From the NCBI RefSeq assembly GCF_900129765.1, contig NZ_FQWU01000002.1:1178001-1242000 (forward strand): DNA of 64,000 bases, read 5' to 3'. This document shows, piece by piece, positions 34,475 to 43,461 of the stretch (within the stretch, counting starts at the first letter, position 1; every line of letters starts with the position of its first letter). This DNA comes from Massilia sp. CF038 (lineage in GTDB: Bacteria; Pseudomonadota; Gammaproteobacteria; Burkholderiales; Burkholderiaceae_D). Below the pieces are notes generated by a model. It did no database searches. It was not told where the DNA came from and saw nothing but the letters and a program-made list of their open reading frames with translations. The position numbers and the translations under genes are program-made.

Positions 34475-37093
34475 CTATGCAGCCGGTGCTGCCAGGGCCG
34501 GCAGCACTTGCGGCAACAGGCGCTGGCGCTGCAGCGCACGGGTGCGAATCTCGTTGCCCACCTTGCGCGCTTCGCCCATGGCACCGGGCCCCATATGCTG
34601 GCCGACCCAGGCTTCCATCATGTCGGCCTGGGCCGCGTCAAACGAGCGGCCGACCAGGCTGGGGAAGAAGGCATTGCGCCCCAGTGCTTCCTGGTCGTTC
34701 AGCAAGGCCGCGCTGCGTTCGATGGCAAAATTCCAGGCCAGTGCGGCATGGCCGGCACGCGCCACCTGCCCCACCAGCAGCGAGGTGATCTGCGCTGGCA
34801 GCAGGTCCGACATTGACAATGCCAGCGTACGCGCCGCCAGCACCGGATCGGTCGCGCTGCACAGCGCATCGGCCAGCTCATCGCGCTCTTCGGCGCTGTC
34901 GGACTGCATCAGGCGTGCCAGCAGCCGGTCATACGTGGCCACATCCGCATACAAGCCCTGGGCCAGGGTGAGAACAGCGCGCATGGACGGCGGCGCGGTG
35001 GTGCTGGATCGGGCGCGCGCCTGCGCCAGCACCGTCTGGTCGGCCGCATGGATCAGCAGCCCCGCCAGCAGGGGGCGCAGTGCACGCTGGTCGACCGACT
35101 CGCCCATTTTCTCGTCCCAGCCAAGGCGGTCGAAGGCAGGCCGCGCCAGATCGCGGGTAAAGCGGCGCACGGCTTCCTGCTCGGGCGTGCCGGCCATCAG
35201 ATCATCGAGCGAGCGCAGCTGCGACGCCAGCGCCCGCCACACGGCAGCGCGATTCTCGCCGCGGTAGTTGCCCGCCAGCGTGAGCCAGGCACTCAGTGGC
35301 TGGCGGCCCGCCTGCGCCTGGCTCCAGGTGTCACTCAGCAGACGTAGCCGGGTGCTGTCGCTCAAGTCGGCACTACGCGCGCTCAGCGCAGCAAACGAGG
35401 CGCTATCGTACTGAACGCGGAAATAGCCAACCCCGTTCGGGTCCACCACCAGCGTACCTTCGCAGCCCGGCAGAATCACGGTACTGGACGGGCCATCGAG
35501 CATGGCCTGCACCGCCTTGCCGCCCACAATGCCCAGTTGCAGCGGCACTTGCCACTGACGTGGGGTCGCTGGCTGTTCGTCGAGCCAGTACTGTTCCTGG
35601 CTGAGCGTGATGCGGCGCCGGCCCTGCTCGCAGGCTTGCTCCACCTTGAGCAAGGGGTAGCCAGGCTGCATGGTCCAGTCCAGCGCCAGCGCGGTCACCG
35701 GTTTGCCGGAGGCTTTTTCCAGCGCGGCCCACAAATCGGCACCCGTGGTATTGCCCATGCGATGGCTGGCCATGTAGCTGCGCATGCCGTTGCGGAAGGC
35801 ATCTTCGCCCAGCCAGGCTTCCAGCATGCGCACCAGGGCTTCCCCCTTGACATAGGGAATATCGTCGAAGGCATCGGCTGCCTCGTCCTCGGTCTCGACC
35901 TTCGATTGCAGCGCGCGCGTGGTCTTGCGCGCATCGAATTCCATGACGGTATCGCGCGCGCCCTGGCTGTCGAGCGCGGCGCGCCACTCAGGGTGGAAGT
36001 GCTCGCTGGCCTTGGTTTCCATCCACGACGCAAAACCCTCGTTGAGCCACAGGTTGTCCCACCACGCCATGGTCACCAGATTGCCGAACCACTGATGCGA
36101 CACCTCATGCGCATTGAAGATAAAGGATTGCTTGCGCATGCTTTCCGGGCTGGTCCTGGGGTCGACCAGCAAGGTGGTCTCGTGATAGACAATGCCACCC
36201 CAGTTTTCCATTGCGCCATTAAAGCCGCCGGGCACGGCAATTTGGTCGAGCTTGGGCAAGGCATAGGGCTGCCCGAAATAGGTATGGTAGTAGCGCAGCA
36301 AGTCCTTGCTGGTGCCCAGGGCAAACGCTGCCTGAGGCTGCTTGCCGGCCGTGGTGACCACGCCGATTTCGATACCGTCCTGCTTGACGGCACTGCGCTC
36401 CAGTTCCCCGGCCACCAGCACCAGCAAATAACTGGGCATGCGCGGTGTCAGGCCAAACGACAGGCGCTGCAGGCCGCCGCCGATTTTTTCCTGCTTTTCC
36501 ACCGGCGTATTGGAGTAAGCCTTGAAGTTGAGCGGCAAGTCCACCGTCAGTTTGAAGGCGGCGCGGAAGGCGGGCTCGTCCCAGGTGGGCAGCAAGCGGC
36601 GCGCATCGCTGGGCGCCAGATTGGTCACCAGCATGGTCTTTTCGGTCTTGCCGGCCTGGTATTCCAAATGGAACAAACCGCGCGCTTCGCGGTTGATGGT
36701 GCCGTGAAATTTGAGCGTGAGCTGATAGCGCCCTGGCAGCAGCGGCTGGTCCAGGCGGAAGGTGACGGTTTGAGCAGCCTCGTCAGCGACTGGCGCCAGT
36801 TTGCGCACTGGAATGTCCTTGCCCGCGAGGCTGGCACTGTCGATCTGCAAGGCAGCGGCGTTGAGCATGATGCGCGTGGTGGCCGTCAGCACCTCGATCT
36901 CGACGGTTTCAGATCCATAGAAGGTACGGGCGGCCAGATCGGGCCGCAAGTGCGCGGCATATTGCAAGGGCACCACATCCTTGGGCAGCTTGCCCGGCGT
37001 ATCGGCAAACGAAAACGGCGCCTCGGCGTGCGCGGCGAGGGCGGCAAGGCTGAACAAGGCGGCAATCACGGGCCGGACAAACGATAATTTCAT
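34475..37093 (-). CDS. M1 family aminopeptidase, exported
   Basis: An 872-residue protein from the ATG at 37093, which opens directly on a signal peptide (VRPVIAALFSLAALAAHA-EA); a longer open frame upstream would run through the divergent HDOD gene and is rejected. Seen: the substrate-binding GAMENWG at 293-299, the zinc motif HEVSHQWFGN (His329, His333) with NEGFASW (Glu352), and an ERAP1-like C-terminal helical domain. It removes N-terminal residues from peptides, probably in the periplasm. A methyltransferase gene follows on the same strand. Confidence 0.92.
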   Translation of the reverse strand: MKLSFVRPVIAALFSLAALAAHAEAPFSFADTPGKLPKDVVPLQYAAHLRPDLAARTFYGSETVEIEVLTATTRIMLNAAALQIDSASLAGKDIPVRKLAPVADEAAQTVTFRLDQPLLPGRYQLTLKFHGTINREARGLFHLEYQAGKTEKTMLVTNLAPSDARRLLPTWDEPAFRAAFKLTVDLPLNFKAYSNTPVEKQEKIGGGLQRLSFGLTPRMPSYLLVLVAGELERSAVKQDGIEIGVVTTAGKQPQAAFALGTSKDLLRYYHTYFGQPYALPKLDQIAVPGGFNGAMENWGGIVYHETTLLVDPRTSPESMRKQSFIFNAHEVSHQWFGNLVTMAWWDNLWLNEGFASWMETKASEHFHPEWRAALDSQGARDTVMEFDARKTTRALQSKVETEDEAADAFDDIPYVKGEALVRMLEAWLGEDAFRNGMRSYMASHRMGNTTGADLWAALEKASGKPVTALALDWTMQPGYPLLKVEQACEQGRRRITLSQEQYWLDEQPATPRQWQVPLQLGIVGGKAVQAMLDGPSSTVILPGCEGTLVVDPNGVGYFRVQYDSASFAALSARSADLSDSTRLRLLSDTWSQAQAGRQPLSAWLTLAGNYRGENRAAVWRALASQLRSLDDLMAGTPEQEAVRRFTRDLARPAFDRLGWDEKMGESVDQRALRPLLAGLLIHAADQTVLAQARARSSTTAPPSMRAVLTLAQGLYADVATYDRLLARLMQSDSAEERDELADALCSATDPVLAARTLALSMSDLLPAQITSLLVGQVARAGHAALAWNFAIERSAALLNDQEALGRNAFFPSLVGRSFDAAQADMMEAWVGQHMGPGAMGEARKVGNEIRTRALQRQRLLPQVLPALAAPAA

Positions 37094-37288
37094 GTGCAAT
37101 CTCAAAACTTTCCCCAGCATGCACTTTATCAAAGCAACAAGCTTCGCGTGCAAGATTGCGATGAACTGCAGGAAGCGGCGCGTCAAGTGCGAAACCACGC
37201 TGTTTTTCTGCATGGCGGAAAGTGGCGTGCAGAAAGAAATCGCTATATAGTCACTCTTGCCCAGGGGGCACTTTATAAGGAGACCGCA

Positions 37289-38116
37289 ATGACGCTGGAA
37301 AGCTTGCTGCAAAACCCGAATGCCCTGCCGACTGCGCCCAAGGTGGTCGACGAACTCATCAGCAGCTTTGAAGATCCCGACGTCGCGGTGGAAGACATTG
37401 CCCGCAAAGTCTCGCTTGACCCGGTGCTGGCAGCCAAGCTGCTGCGCCTGGCCAACTCCGCCTACTACCATGTGTCACGCCGGATCGGCAATGTCGAGGA
37501 TGCAGTTCGCATGCTCGGTTTTGTCACGGTGCGCACGCTGGTGATCAGCTCCGGCCTGGTCGGTGGCTTCAAGACCGTGCCGGGACTGGACCTGAAGCGT
37601 TTCTGGCGCTACAGCCTGCACGCAGCAGTCAGTGCAAAATGGATAGCAAAAAAAGTGGGCGTGAATACCGACCTGGCTTTTACGATTGGCATGATGCATG
37701 CCATCGGTCAGCTTGTGGTCCACGCCGGGATGCCGGCCGAGGCACAGGAACTTGATAAAACAGTCGGGCCCTACGAACCAGGCCGCCTGGCAGCCGAACA
37801 AGCCGCTTTCGGTTTTCAATTCAGTGACGTAGGCGCGGAGCTGGCCACGCGCTGGAAGTTCCCCGATATTTTCCCGGATACCATCCGCGACTTCCCTGCC
37901 CCGCCGGCCGTTCCCGCCCCTGGACGCATGGCCGCGGTGGTGCACCTTGCGGTGTGGCGCGCCAGGGCCGATGAGCTGGGACTCAATGCCGAGGACACCG
38001 CGGCGAGCCTGCCGCTGAACGTCGCCGCCGGCCTGGGTCTGGCCCCGAACGAATTGCTGGAGGAAATGCCCAGCCTGTCGCAGCTGAGCGCCGGGCTGGA
38101 GGAACTTATTCATTAG
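37289..38116 (+). CDS. HDOD domain protein
   Basis: A 275-residue protein from the ATG at 37289, with an excellent AAGGAG 7 bases upstream. Seen: the HDOD core IARKVSLDPVLAAKLLRLANSAYYHVSRRIGNVEDAVRMLG split over several helices, FWRYSLHAAVSAKWIAKK, and FTIGMMHAIGQLVV. HDOD is a HD-like fold that usually lacks phosphodiesterase residues and works in signal output, motility or DNA-damage responses. No other signalling domain is attached. The next gene is a FliT-like protein with its own promoter, so a flagellar link is possible but not shown. Confidence 0.88.
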   Translation: MTLESLLQNPNALPTAPKVVDELISSFEDPDVAVEDIARKVSLDPVLAAKLLRLANSAYYHVSRRIGNVEDAVRMLGFVTVRTLVISSGLVGGFKTVPGLDLKRFWRYSLHAAVSAKWIAKKVGVNTDLAFTIGMMHAIGQLVVHAGMPAEAQELDKTVGPYEPGRLAAEQAAFGFQFSDVGAELATRWKFPDIFPDTIRDFPAPPAVPAPGRMAAVVHLAVWRARADELGLNAEDTAASLPLNVAAGLGLAPNELLEEMPSLSQLSAGLEELIH

Positions 38117-38157
38117 ACAATCTTCGAATTTCTTTTTAAAAAGTTTCCAGAAATCCC

Positions 38158-38183
38158 TAAAGTTTCCGTTTTCCCGACCGTTA
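38158..38183 (+). promoter_or_regulatory. Candidate sigma-28 (FliA) promoter
   Basis: TAAAGTTT is followed after 11 bases by ACCGTTA; the sigma-28 consensus is TAAAGTTT-N11-GCCGATAA. The -35 half is perfect and the -10 half partial (CCG and TA retained). It lies about 50 bases upstream of the FliT-like gene. Confidence 0.55.
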
Positions 38184-38233
38184 CCAGGTGGACAAGCAGT
38201 AATCCATCGATCAAATAATGGCCGGGTGAGCAC

Positions 38234-38509
38234 ATGACCTCCAACGAAGTCCTCGCGATGTACGAAAATATTGCCGTTTTGACTGGCAAAATGGCCAACG
38301 CCGCGCAAGCAGGCGACATGCAGAGCCTGGCTGCAATGGAAGTCGAATGCGCGCGCCACTCGGCTGCAGCCGCGCACGGCGTGCCGGCGCTGGAAGCGGC
38401 CCCGCGCATGCGCAAGATCGATCTGCTCAAGCAAATCATGGCCAACGATCGCGCGATCCGCGCCGTGACCGAGCCGTGGGAACTGTCGAAAGTCATGGCG
38501 ACGCACTAA
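38234..38509 (+). CDS. FliT-like flagellar protein
   Basis: A 91-residue helical protein. The order MTSNEVLAMYENIAVLTGKMANAAQAGD, a central MEVECARH and a C-terminal RKIDLLKQIMANDRAIRAVTEPWE fit the FliT chaperone family, which binds FliD and FlhDC in enterobacteria. Sequence similarity in this family is low, so the assignment also rests on the sigma-28-like promoter directly upstream. Monocistronic with a terminator that runs into the convergent aminotransferase gene. Confidence 0.7.
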   Translation: MTSNEVLAMYENIAVLTGKMANAAQAGDMQSLAAMEVECARHSAAAAHGVPALEAAPRMRKIDLLKQIMANDRAIRAVTEPWELSKVMATH

Positions 38510-38525
38510 GCGTCACCCGCCAAGC

Positions 38526-38550
38526 AAAAGCGCCCGAGGGCGCTTTTTTT
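38526..38550 (+). terminator. Terminator after the FliT-like gene
   Basis: AAAAGCGCC / GGGCGCTTTT hairpin plus seven T. The last T overlap the stop codon of the convergent aminotransferase gene at 38549. Confidence 0.88.
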
Positions 38551-39763
38551 ACGTCGCCAGCGCCAGCTTGAGCGACAAGGCAATTCCTTGCGCCGCCAGG
38601 GCAATCTCGCTCAGCGAAGGGTAGCTCGGTGCAATGCGGATATGACTGTCTTCCGGATCGACGCCATAGGGATAGGCGGCGCCTGCCGGCGTCAGGGTGA
38701 TGCCAGCCTCTTTCGCCAGCGCGATGGTGCGCTTGGCCGCCCCAGGCGGGGTCACCAGATCGATAAAGTAGCCACCAGCCGGACGGGTCCAGGAAACGCC
38801 TGGCACATCGCCCAGAAGTTCGGCGAACTGCTGTTGAACGGCGTCGAACTTCGGCGCCAGCAGGGACCGGTGCCCTTCCATCAGCGCGGCCACGGTCGCT
38901 GGATCCTTGAGATAGCGTACGTGGCGCAGCTGGTTGATCTTGTCCGGTCCGATGCTGCGCACCCCGGCGTGCTTGGTCCACCACGCGATGTTGGCCGGCG
39001 AGGCGGCCAGTGCCGCGATCCCAGAACCGGCCCAGCTGACCTTGGAAGTCGACGCAAACACGATGGCACGGTCAGGATTGCCCGCTGCCGCGCACGCGGC
39101 CAGAACGTCCGCAATCTCCGTCTTGTTATCGCCAAGATGGTGGAAACGGTAGGCATCGTCCCACATCAAGCGAAAATCCGGGGCGGCAGTGGGCATCTGT
39201 GCCAGGCGGGCAATCACGGCGTCCGCATACACGGCGCCGGACGGGTTGCTGTATTTCGGCACGCACCACATGCCTTTGATGCTGGCATCGGCGGCGACCA
39301 GGCGCTCGACCAGATCCATATCCGGACCGTCTTCACCCAGCGGTACGCTGATCATCTTGATGCCGCGCGCTTCACAAATGGAGAAGTGGCGATCGTAGCC
39401 CGGAACCGGGCACAGGAAGCTGACCGGTTGCTGGGTCACCCAGGGTGTGCCCCCTGGCACCCCGTTGAGCAGGGCATAGACAATCACGTCGTGCATCAGC
39501 GACAGGCTGGCACTGCTGTCGACCACCACTTGCGCGGGGGGCACGCCCAGCAAGGCGCCAAACAAGGCACGTGCTTCCGGCAGGCCCACCCCCAGGCCGT
39601 AGTTACGGCAATCGGTGCCGTCGTCAGCGGCGTACGACGCTAACGGCCCCATCAGGGCGTCGGAAAGATCAAGTTGTTCGGGAGCGGGTTTGCCGCGTGA
39701 CATGTCGAGCTTGAGTCCGCGTTGTTTGAATGCCTGGTAATGCTCTGCAACTGCCTGTGTCAT
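38549..39763 (-). CDS. Class I aminotransferase, aspartate aminotransferase Ic type
   Basis: A 404-residue protein from the ATG at 39763. Seen: LDMSRGKPAPEQLDLSDAL near the N-terminus, NYGLGVGLPEARALFGALLG, VDSSASLSLMHD, VPKYSNPSGAVY and the PLP-lysine segment FASTSKVSWAGSGIAALAAS. These are hallmarks of the PF12897 group, whose studied members are aspartate aminotransferases rather than the alanine-glyoxylate enzymes their name suggests. The cytoplasmic reaction is probably aspartate + 2-oxoglutarate to oxaloacetate + glutamate. Upstream lies a T8G10 homopolymer, 70-87 bases before the start. Confidence 0.88.
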   Translation of the reverse strand: MTQAVAEHYQAFKQRGLKLDMSRGKPAPEQLDLSDALMGPLASYAADDGTDCRNYGLGVGLPEARALFGALLGVPPAQVVVDSSASLSLMHDVIVYALLNGVPGGTPWVTQQPVSFLCPVPGYDRHFSICEARGIKMISVPLGEDGPDMDLVERLVAADASIKGMWCVPKYSNPSGAVYADAVIARLAQMPTAAPDFRLMWDDAYRFHHLGDNKTEIADVLAACAAAGNPDRAIVFASTSKVSWAGSGIAALAASPANIAWWTKHAGVRSIGPDKINQLRHVRYLKDPATVAALMEGHRSLLAPKFDAVQQQFAELLGDVPGVSWTRPAGGYFIDLVTPPGAAKRTIALAKEAGITLTPAGAAYPYGVDPEDSHIRIAPSYPSLSEIALAAQGIALSLKLALAT

Positions 39764-39832
39764 GTGGGTACTTTCCGAGGTGGGACCACGGACAAGTATA
39801 GCCTCAGGGCAGGTATTGCGCTGGACGCTGGC

Positions 39833-39850
39833 TTTTTTTTGGGGGGGGGG
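39833..39850. repeat. Homopolymer tract T8G10
   Basis: Eight T followed by ten G, in the 5' region of the aminotransferase gene (70-87 bases before its ATG on the minus strand). It is prone to slippage in replication and in sequencing. Confidence 0.9.
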
Positions 39851-39933
39851 AATTCGGGAGAGCGAACACCAGGTATCTCCTGGTGTCGCCTCGTGCCGGT
39901 TGCAACCGGCGTCTGTCAGCACACTGTTGGCGT

Positions 39934-40041
39934 TCAGACTGCTTCCGGAGCAGGCGTTTCTTCAACGTTCATCTGCTTGTCGCGCCACGCTATCGTTGGT
40001 GGCTGCGCCAGATCCTTGCTCCGTCTTTTGCGGCCACTCAT
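39934..40041 (-). CDS. Possible small basic protein of 35 residues
   Basis: A short open frame from ATG 40041: MSGRKRRSKDLAQPPTIAWR and then DKQMNVEETPAPEAV. It has a basic N-terminus and an acidic C-terminus, and its composition does not look like a shadow frame. No good ribosome site is visible, and I recognise no homologue. It lies in an otherwise empty gap of 364 bases. Confidence 0.35.
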   Translation of the reverse strand: MSGRKRRSKDLAQPPTIAWRDKQMNVEETPAPEAV

Positions 40042-40127
40042 GACCGCGAAACAAGTATAGCGCAGTTTTTCGAGTTGTGTAGACGAGTTCGTGCGTTTGC
40101 AATCAAAAAAACAATATTTTTTTAATA

Positions 40128-41249
40128 TCAGGCCGAATCGGCGTCGGGTGCGGCCGCTTCCGGTGCGGATTTCGCCTTTCCTTTGAAGCGCCCGGCAAGC
40201 CGGCTCATGAATGATCCAGTGGCGGGCGCCGCCTGCTTGCGCCGTTTCATCAGGAACCAGCCCACGCCACCCAGCAGCACCAGCGCACCAATGCCCCCGC
40301 CAATCAGCAGCCACGGCACGCCCTCCCCCTCATGTTTTGCTGGCTTCGACGGCTTGGGCGGTGGCGGCGGAATGGCCGGCTTGTGCGCAGAGGCGGAGGC
40401 GGCCGCGGCAGCCGCGTTGGCCACCGCACTGGCGTCGGCGCTGCCGGCCGCATGGGCCGACGCGCTGCTGGCACTGGCGCCACTGGCCGTCGCAGCACTC
40501 GCGGCATTGGCGTCGATCACCATCTGCAGCTGGCGCACTTTTTCTTCCAGCTCAACCACCTGGGCACTGAGCAAACCATTCTTGTACTCGGTCGCAGCGC
40601 AGGCCTTGACCTGCTCTTCGTTCTGGGTGCAGGCAGATGCCGGCTTGCCAGTGAGCGTGATTTCGCGCACCGGCTTGCGGGGCGGTTCGCTGTCGCGCGC
40701 CACGGGGGGCGGCTGCGGGACTGGCGCTGGCACGGTGAGCGCAGGCGCCGGCATCGGGCGCGCGGGCGCACTCACAGGCGGCGCCGGCACGGGCACAGTC
40801 ACGGGGCGTGCCACCACTGGGGCAGGCGGCGGTTTTGGTGCCGGATCGGGACTCAGCCACAAGGTGGTGCCGCGCACGTTGGCCTTGCCGCCTTCGCTCA
40901 GTTCCAGGAACAAATGCAGATAGCCGGCATCCACCGCGCGGGTCGAGCTCAGGCGCAGGAATTGGCGATTGTCGCGCCGCACCACGTTCAGCGACAACGT
41001 GGGCAGGACCGGACTGATGGCGATATTGGCGCCCTTGTACACATCCATGCTGGCATTGCGCACGGTGACCACCGCGCCAGGGTCGGCCAGCCCCGTCAGC
41101 TCAATTTCGGCCGCCAGCGGCTGTCCTATATAAGAAGACACGGCGGCATCGCCCAATTCGGCCGCGCCGCTCCACTGACACACCGCGGCCAGCAGCGCGC
41201 TGCTAACAAATCGGGACAAGCTGGCAAAACGGCGGCTGCGCATAGGCAT
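40128..41249 (-). CDS. FimV N-terminal-domain protein, membrane-anchored
   Basis: About 373 residues. A signal peptide is followed by a FimV/HubP-type N-terminal domain: AELGDAAVSSYIGQPLAAEIEL, YKGANIAISPVLPTLSLNV, and FLELSEGGKANVRGTTLWLSPDP cover its usual features. Then come a long Pro/Ala linker, a short coiled coil (VVELEEKVRQLQMVI), an Ala/Ser-rich stretch and a membrane helix (WLLIGGGIGALVLLGGVGWFL) with a basic cytoplasmic tail. The LysM domain and the long acidic TPR tail of full FimV are absent. FimV proteins organise cell poles, type IV pili or T2SS; a related role is inferred. Confidence 0.8.
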   Translation of the reverse strand: MPMRSRRFASLSRFVSSALLAAVCQWSGAAELGDAAVSSYIGQPLAAEIELTGLADPGAVVTVRNASMDVYKGANIAISPVLPTLSLNVVRRDNRQFLRLSSTRAVDAGYLHLFLELSEGGKANVRGTTLWLSPDPAPKPPPAPVVARPVTVPVPAPPVSAPARPMPAPALTVPAPVPQPPPVARDSEPPRKPVREITLTGKPASACTQNEEQVKACAATEYKNGLLSAQVVELEEKVRQLQMVIDANAASAATASGASASSASAHAAGSADASAVANAAAAAASASAHKPAIPPPPPKPSKPAKHEGEGVPWLLIGGGIGALVLLGGVGWFLMKRRKQAAPATGSFMSRLAGRFKGKAKSAPEAAAPDADSA

Positions 41250-41359
41250 CAATCAGGCAAGGTCAGGTAGGGTGGCACAGGAAATGCTGCCTCTGCAGCT
41301 ATTAACGCACATTGGAGTAAACTCTTTAATCCCTGCGAACGACAAAATAGGATTCTGCT

Positions 41360-42751
41360 ATGGAAACCAGAAGCGAGAAAGACAGTTTCGGCCCCATTGA
41401 CGTGCCTGCCGAGCGCCTGTGGGGCGCCCAGACCCAACGTTCCTTGCAGCACTTTGCCATTTCCAGCGAACGGATGGCGCCCGAACTGGTGGCCGCGCTG
41501 GCACAGGTCAAGCGCGCTGCCGCTGCCGTGAACCGCTCGCTTGGCCTGCTGCCGGCAGACAAGGCTGACGCCATCCTGCGCGCCGCCGACGAAGTGCTGG
41601 AGGGCCGCCACCCCGACGAGTTTCCCCTGGCGGTGTGGCAGACCGGCTCTGGCACCCAAAGCAATATGAACATGAACGAAGTGCTGGCCAACCGCGCCTC
41701 CGAACTGCTGGGCGGCGTGCGCGGCGAGGGCCGCCTGCTGCACCCGAACGACCATGTGAACATGGGGCAGTCCTCGAACGACATCTTCCCCACTGCCATG
41801 CACGTGGCGGCCGCGGCGGCCGTGGTGCAGCATGTGCTGCCGGCGCTGGCCAAGCTGCGCGGCACCCTCACCATCAAGATGCGCGACTTTGCCGACATCG
41901 TCAAGATCGGCCGCACCCACTTGCAGGATGCCACCCCCCTGACGCTGGGACAGGAGTTTTCCGGCTACGTGGCCCAGCTCGAGTATGCAGAGCATGCGAT
42001 CCGCGCCACCCTGCCCGGTCTGCTGCATCTGGCTGCCGGCGGCACTGCCGTGGGCACCGGTTTGAATGCGCATCCCGACTTTGCCGCCCGCATCGCCGCC
42101 GAAATCGGTTCGCGCACGGGCTTGTCGTTCAAAACAGCACCCAACAAGTTCGCCGCCCTGGCCGGCCATGATGCGCTGGTCGGTGCCCACGGCGCCCTCA
42201 AGACGCTGGCGACGGCGCTCATGAAAATTGCGAACGACGTGCGCTGGATGGCCTCCGGCCCCCGTTCGGGCCTGGGTGAAATCGCCATCCCCGAAAACGA
42301 ACCGGGCAGCTCGATCATGCCCGGCAAGGTCAATCCCACGCAATGCGAAGCGCTGACCATGCTGTGCTGCCAGGTGTTCGGCAACGATACCGCCATCACC
42401 GTGGGCGCGGCCTCGGGCAATTTCGAGCTGAACGTGTTCAAGCCCATGATTGCGCACAATTTCCTGCAAAGCGCACGCCTGCTGGCCGACGGCATGCATT
42501 CCTTCGACCACCATTGCGCCCAGGGCATTACCCCCAACCGCGAACGGATTGCCGAACTGATGGAGCGCTCGCTGATGCTGGTCACGGCGCTGGCACCCCA
42601 TATCGGCTACGACAAGGCGGCCACCATTGCCAAGAAAGCCCAGCACGACGGCAGCACGCTCAAGCAGGCGGCCCTGGCACTGGGCTTTGTGACGGAGCAG
42701 GAGTTTGCCAAGTGGATCGATCCGCTGGCCATGACGCGGCCGGGGCTGTAA
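41360..42751 (+). CDS. fumC: Class II fumarate hydratase
   Basis: A 463-residue iron-independent fumarase of the TCA cycle (fumarate + water to malate), forming tetramers. Seen: [28 protein letters not shown], the active-site [17 protein letters not shown], and the signature [13 protein letters not shown] at about 316-328. Length and motifs match E. coli FumC. A short S4-domain gene follows after 36 bases and may share the transcript. Confidence 0.96.
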   Translation: METRSEKDSFGPIDVPAERLWGAQTQRSLQHFAISSERMAPELVAALAQVKRAAAAVNRSLGLLPADKADAILRAADEVLEGRHPDEFPLAVWQTGSGTQSNMNMNEVLANRASELLGGVRGEGRLLHPNDHVNMGQSSNDIFPTAMHVAAAAAVVQHVLPALAKLRGTLTIKMRDFADIVKIGRTHLQDATPLTLGQEFSGYVAQLEYAEHAIRATLPGLLHLAAGGTAVGTGLNAHPDFAARIAAEIGSRTGLSFKTAPNKFAALAGHDALVGAHGALKTLATALMKIANDVRWMASGPRSGLGEIAIPENEPGSSIMPGKVNPTQCEALTMLCCQVFGNDTAITVGAASGNFELNVFKPMIAHNFLQSARLLADGMHSFDHHCAQGITPNRERIAELMERSLMLVTALAPHIGYDKAATIAKKAQHDGSTLKQAALALGFVTEQEFAKWIDPLAMTRPGL

Positions 42752-42787
42752 ACTGGCGCGCGACCCCTCCCTACAACCAGGAATAAA

Positions 42788-43003
42788 ATGCAAAAATTAT
42801 CATTCGACCTCGCCGGCGAATTCGTTGAACTCAATCAGCTGCTCAAGCTGGTGGGCCTGTGCGACAGCGGCGGCGCTGGCAAGAACATGGTGGCCAGCGG
42901 CGTGGTGTCGGTCGATGGTAAAAAGGAATTGCGCAAGACAGCAAAAATCCGCGCTGGCCAGACGGTCAGCGTGGGCGATGTGCGGATCAGTGTGAACGGC
43001 TAA
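42788..43003 (+). CDS. S4-domain RNA-binding protein (YbcJ-like)
   Basis: A 71-residue protein made of a single S4 domain: FVELNQLLKLVGLCDSGGAGKNMVASGVVSVDGKKELRKTAKI then QTVSVGDVRISV. It fits the YbcJ / YaaA RNA-binding family. Probably binds structured RNA or ribosomes; target unknown. CAGGAAT lies 7 bases before the ATG. Confidence 0.88.
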   Translation: MQKLSFDLAGEFVELNQLLKLVGLCDSGGAGKNMVASGVVSVDGKKELRKTAKIRAGQTVSVGDVRISVNG

Positions 43004-43168
43004 TAACGATCGCCTGAGATACAAGATTTATCTTGCATTTCAGCAATAATAAAATAAGCTGAGAGGGACGGCGGTGGTGCCTGTCCCGTTTTTTTGCGCC
43101 GAGACAAACGCCGAAATTCTTGCTTGTTTATATTCGAAGACGTTACCAACCGGTTGAAGGTGGCCGCC

Positions 43169-43453
43169 ATGGATAGCCCGGAGCAAACCCCGCAAACGCA
43201 GGAACGATTGATTGGCGACCTGCGCCTCGTCATTGAAAATGCCGAGGAATTACTGAAGAACACCGATCAATACACCAGTGTGTTGTACCAGAACGCCCGC
43301 GCCAAGCTGGCACTGGCCTTGAATGCCGCCACCGAGGAACTGGCGCGCTTCGAAGATGCAAAACTGGTTCGCATGATGGCTGCCACCCAGGCAGCCAACA
43401 TCGAACATGCCGACCTGAGCGGCGAAGCGCGCATCATGCGCGCCTTCAAGTAG
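43169..43453 (+). CDS. DUF883-like helical protein lacking a membrane anchor
   Basis: A 94-residue protein from the ATG at 43169 (GAAGG 9 bases upstream). Seen: QERLIGDLRLVIENAEELLKNT, the N-terminal half of the ElaB/YqjD/DUF883 family. The usual C-terminal membrane helix and its NPW segment are missing; the tail is polar and charged. It is probably soluble, so a ribosome-tethering role like that of YqjD would not apply in the same way. Convergent with the DoxX gene of the bufferin-type operon (8-base gap). Confidence 0.75.
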   Translation: MDSPEQTPQTQERLIGDLRLVIENAEELLKNTDQYTSVLYQNARAKLALALNAATEELARFEDAKLVRMMAATQAANIEHADLSGEARIMRAFK

Positions 43454-43461
43454 CGTGCCGG

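Larger units (their letters stand above)
39764..40127. other. Intergenic region with hairpins
   Basis: These 364 bases contain the T8G10 tract, a CACCAGG / CCTGGTG hairpin (39867-39885), a perfect 16-base palindrome GCCGGTTGCAACCGGC (39895-39910) and a possible 35-codon gene (39934-40041). The AT-rich stretch at 40100-40127 lies just after the stop of the FimV-like gene. Confidence 0.6.

Noticed and set aside
37094-37471. Extension of the M1 aminopeptidase frame to 998 codons
   Set aside because: It would run through the divergent HDOD gene and place the signal peptide in the middle of the protein.
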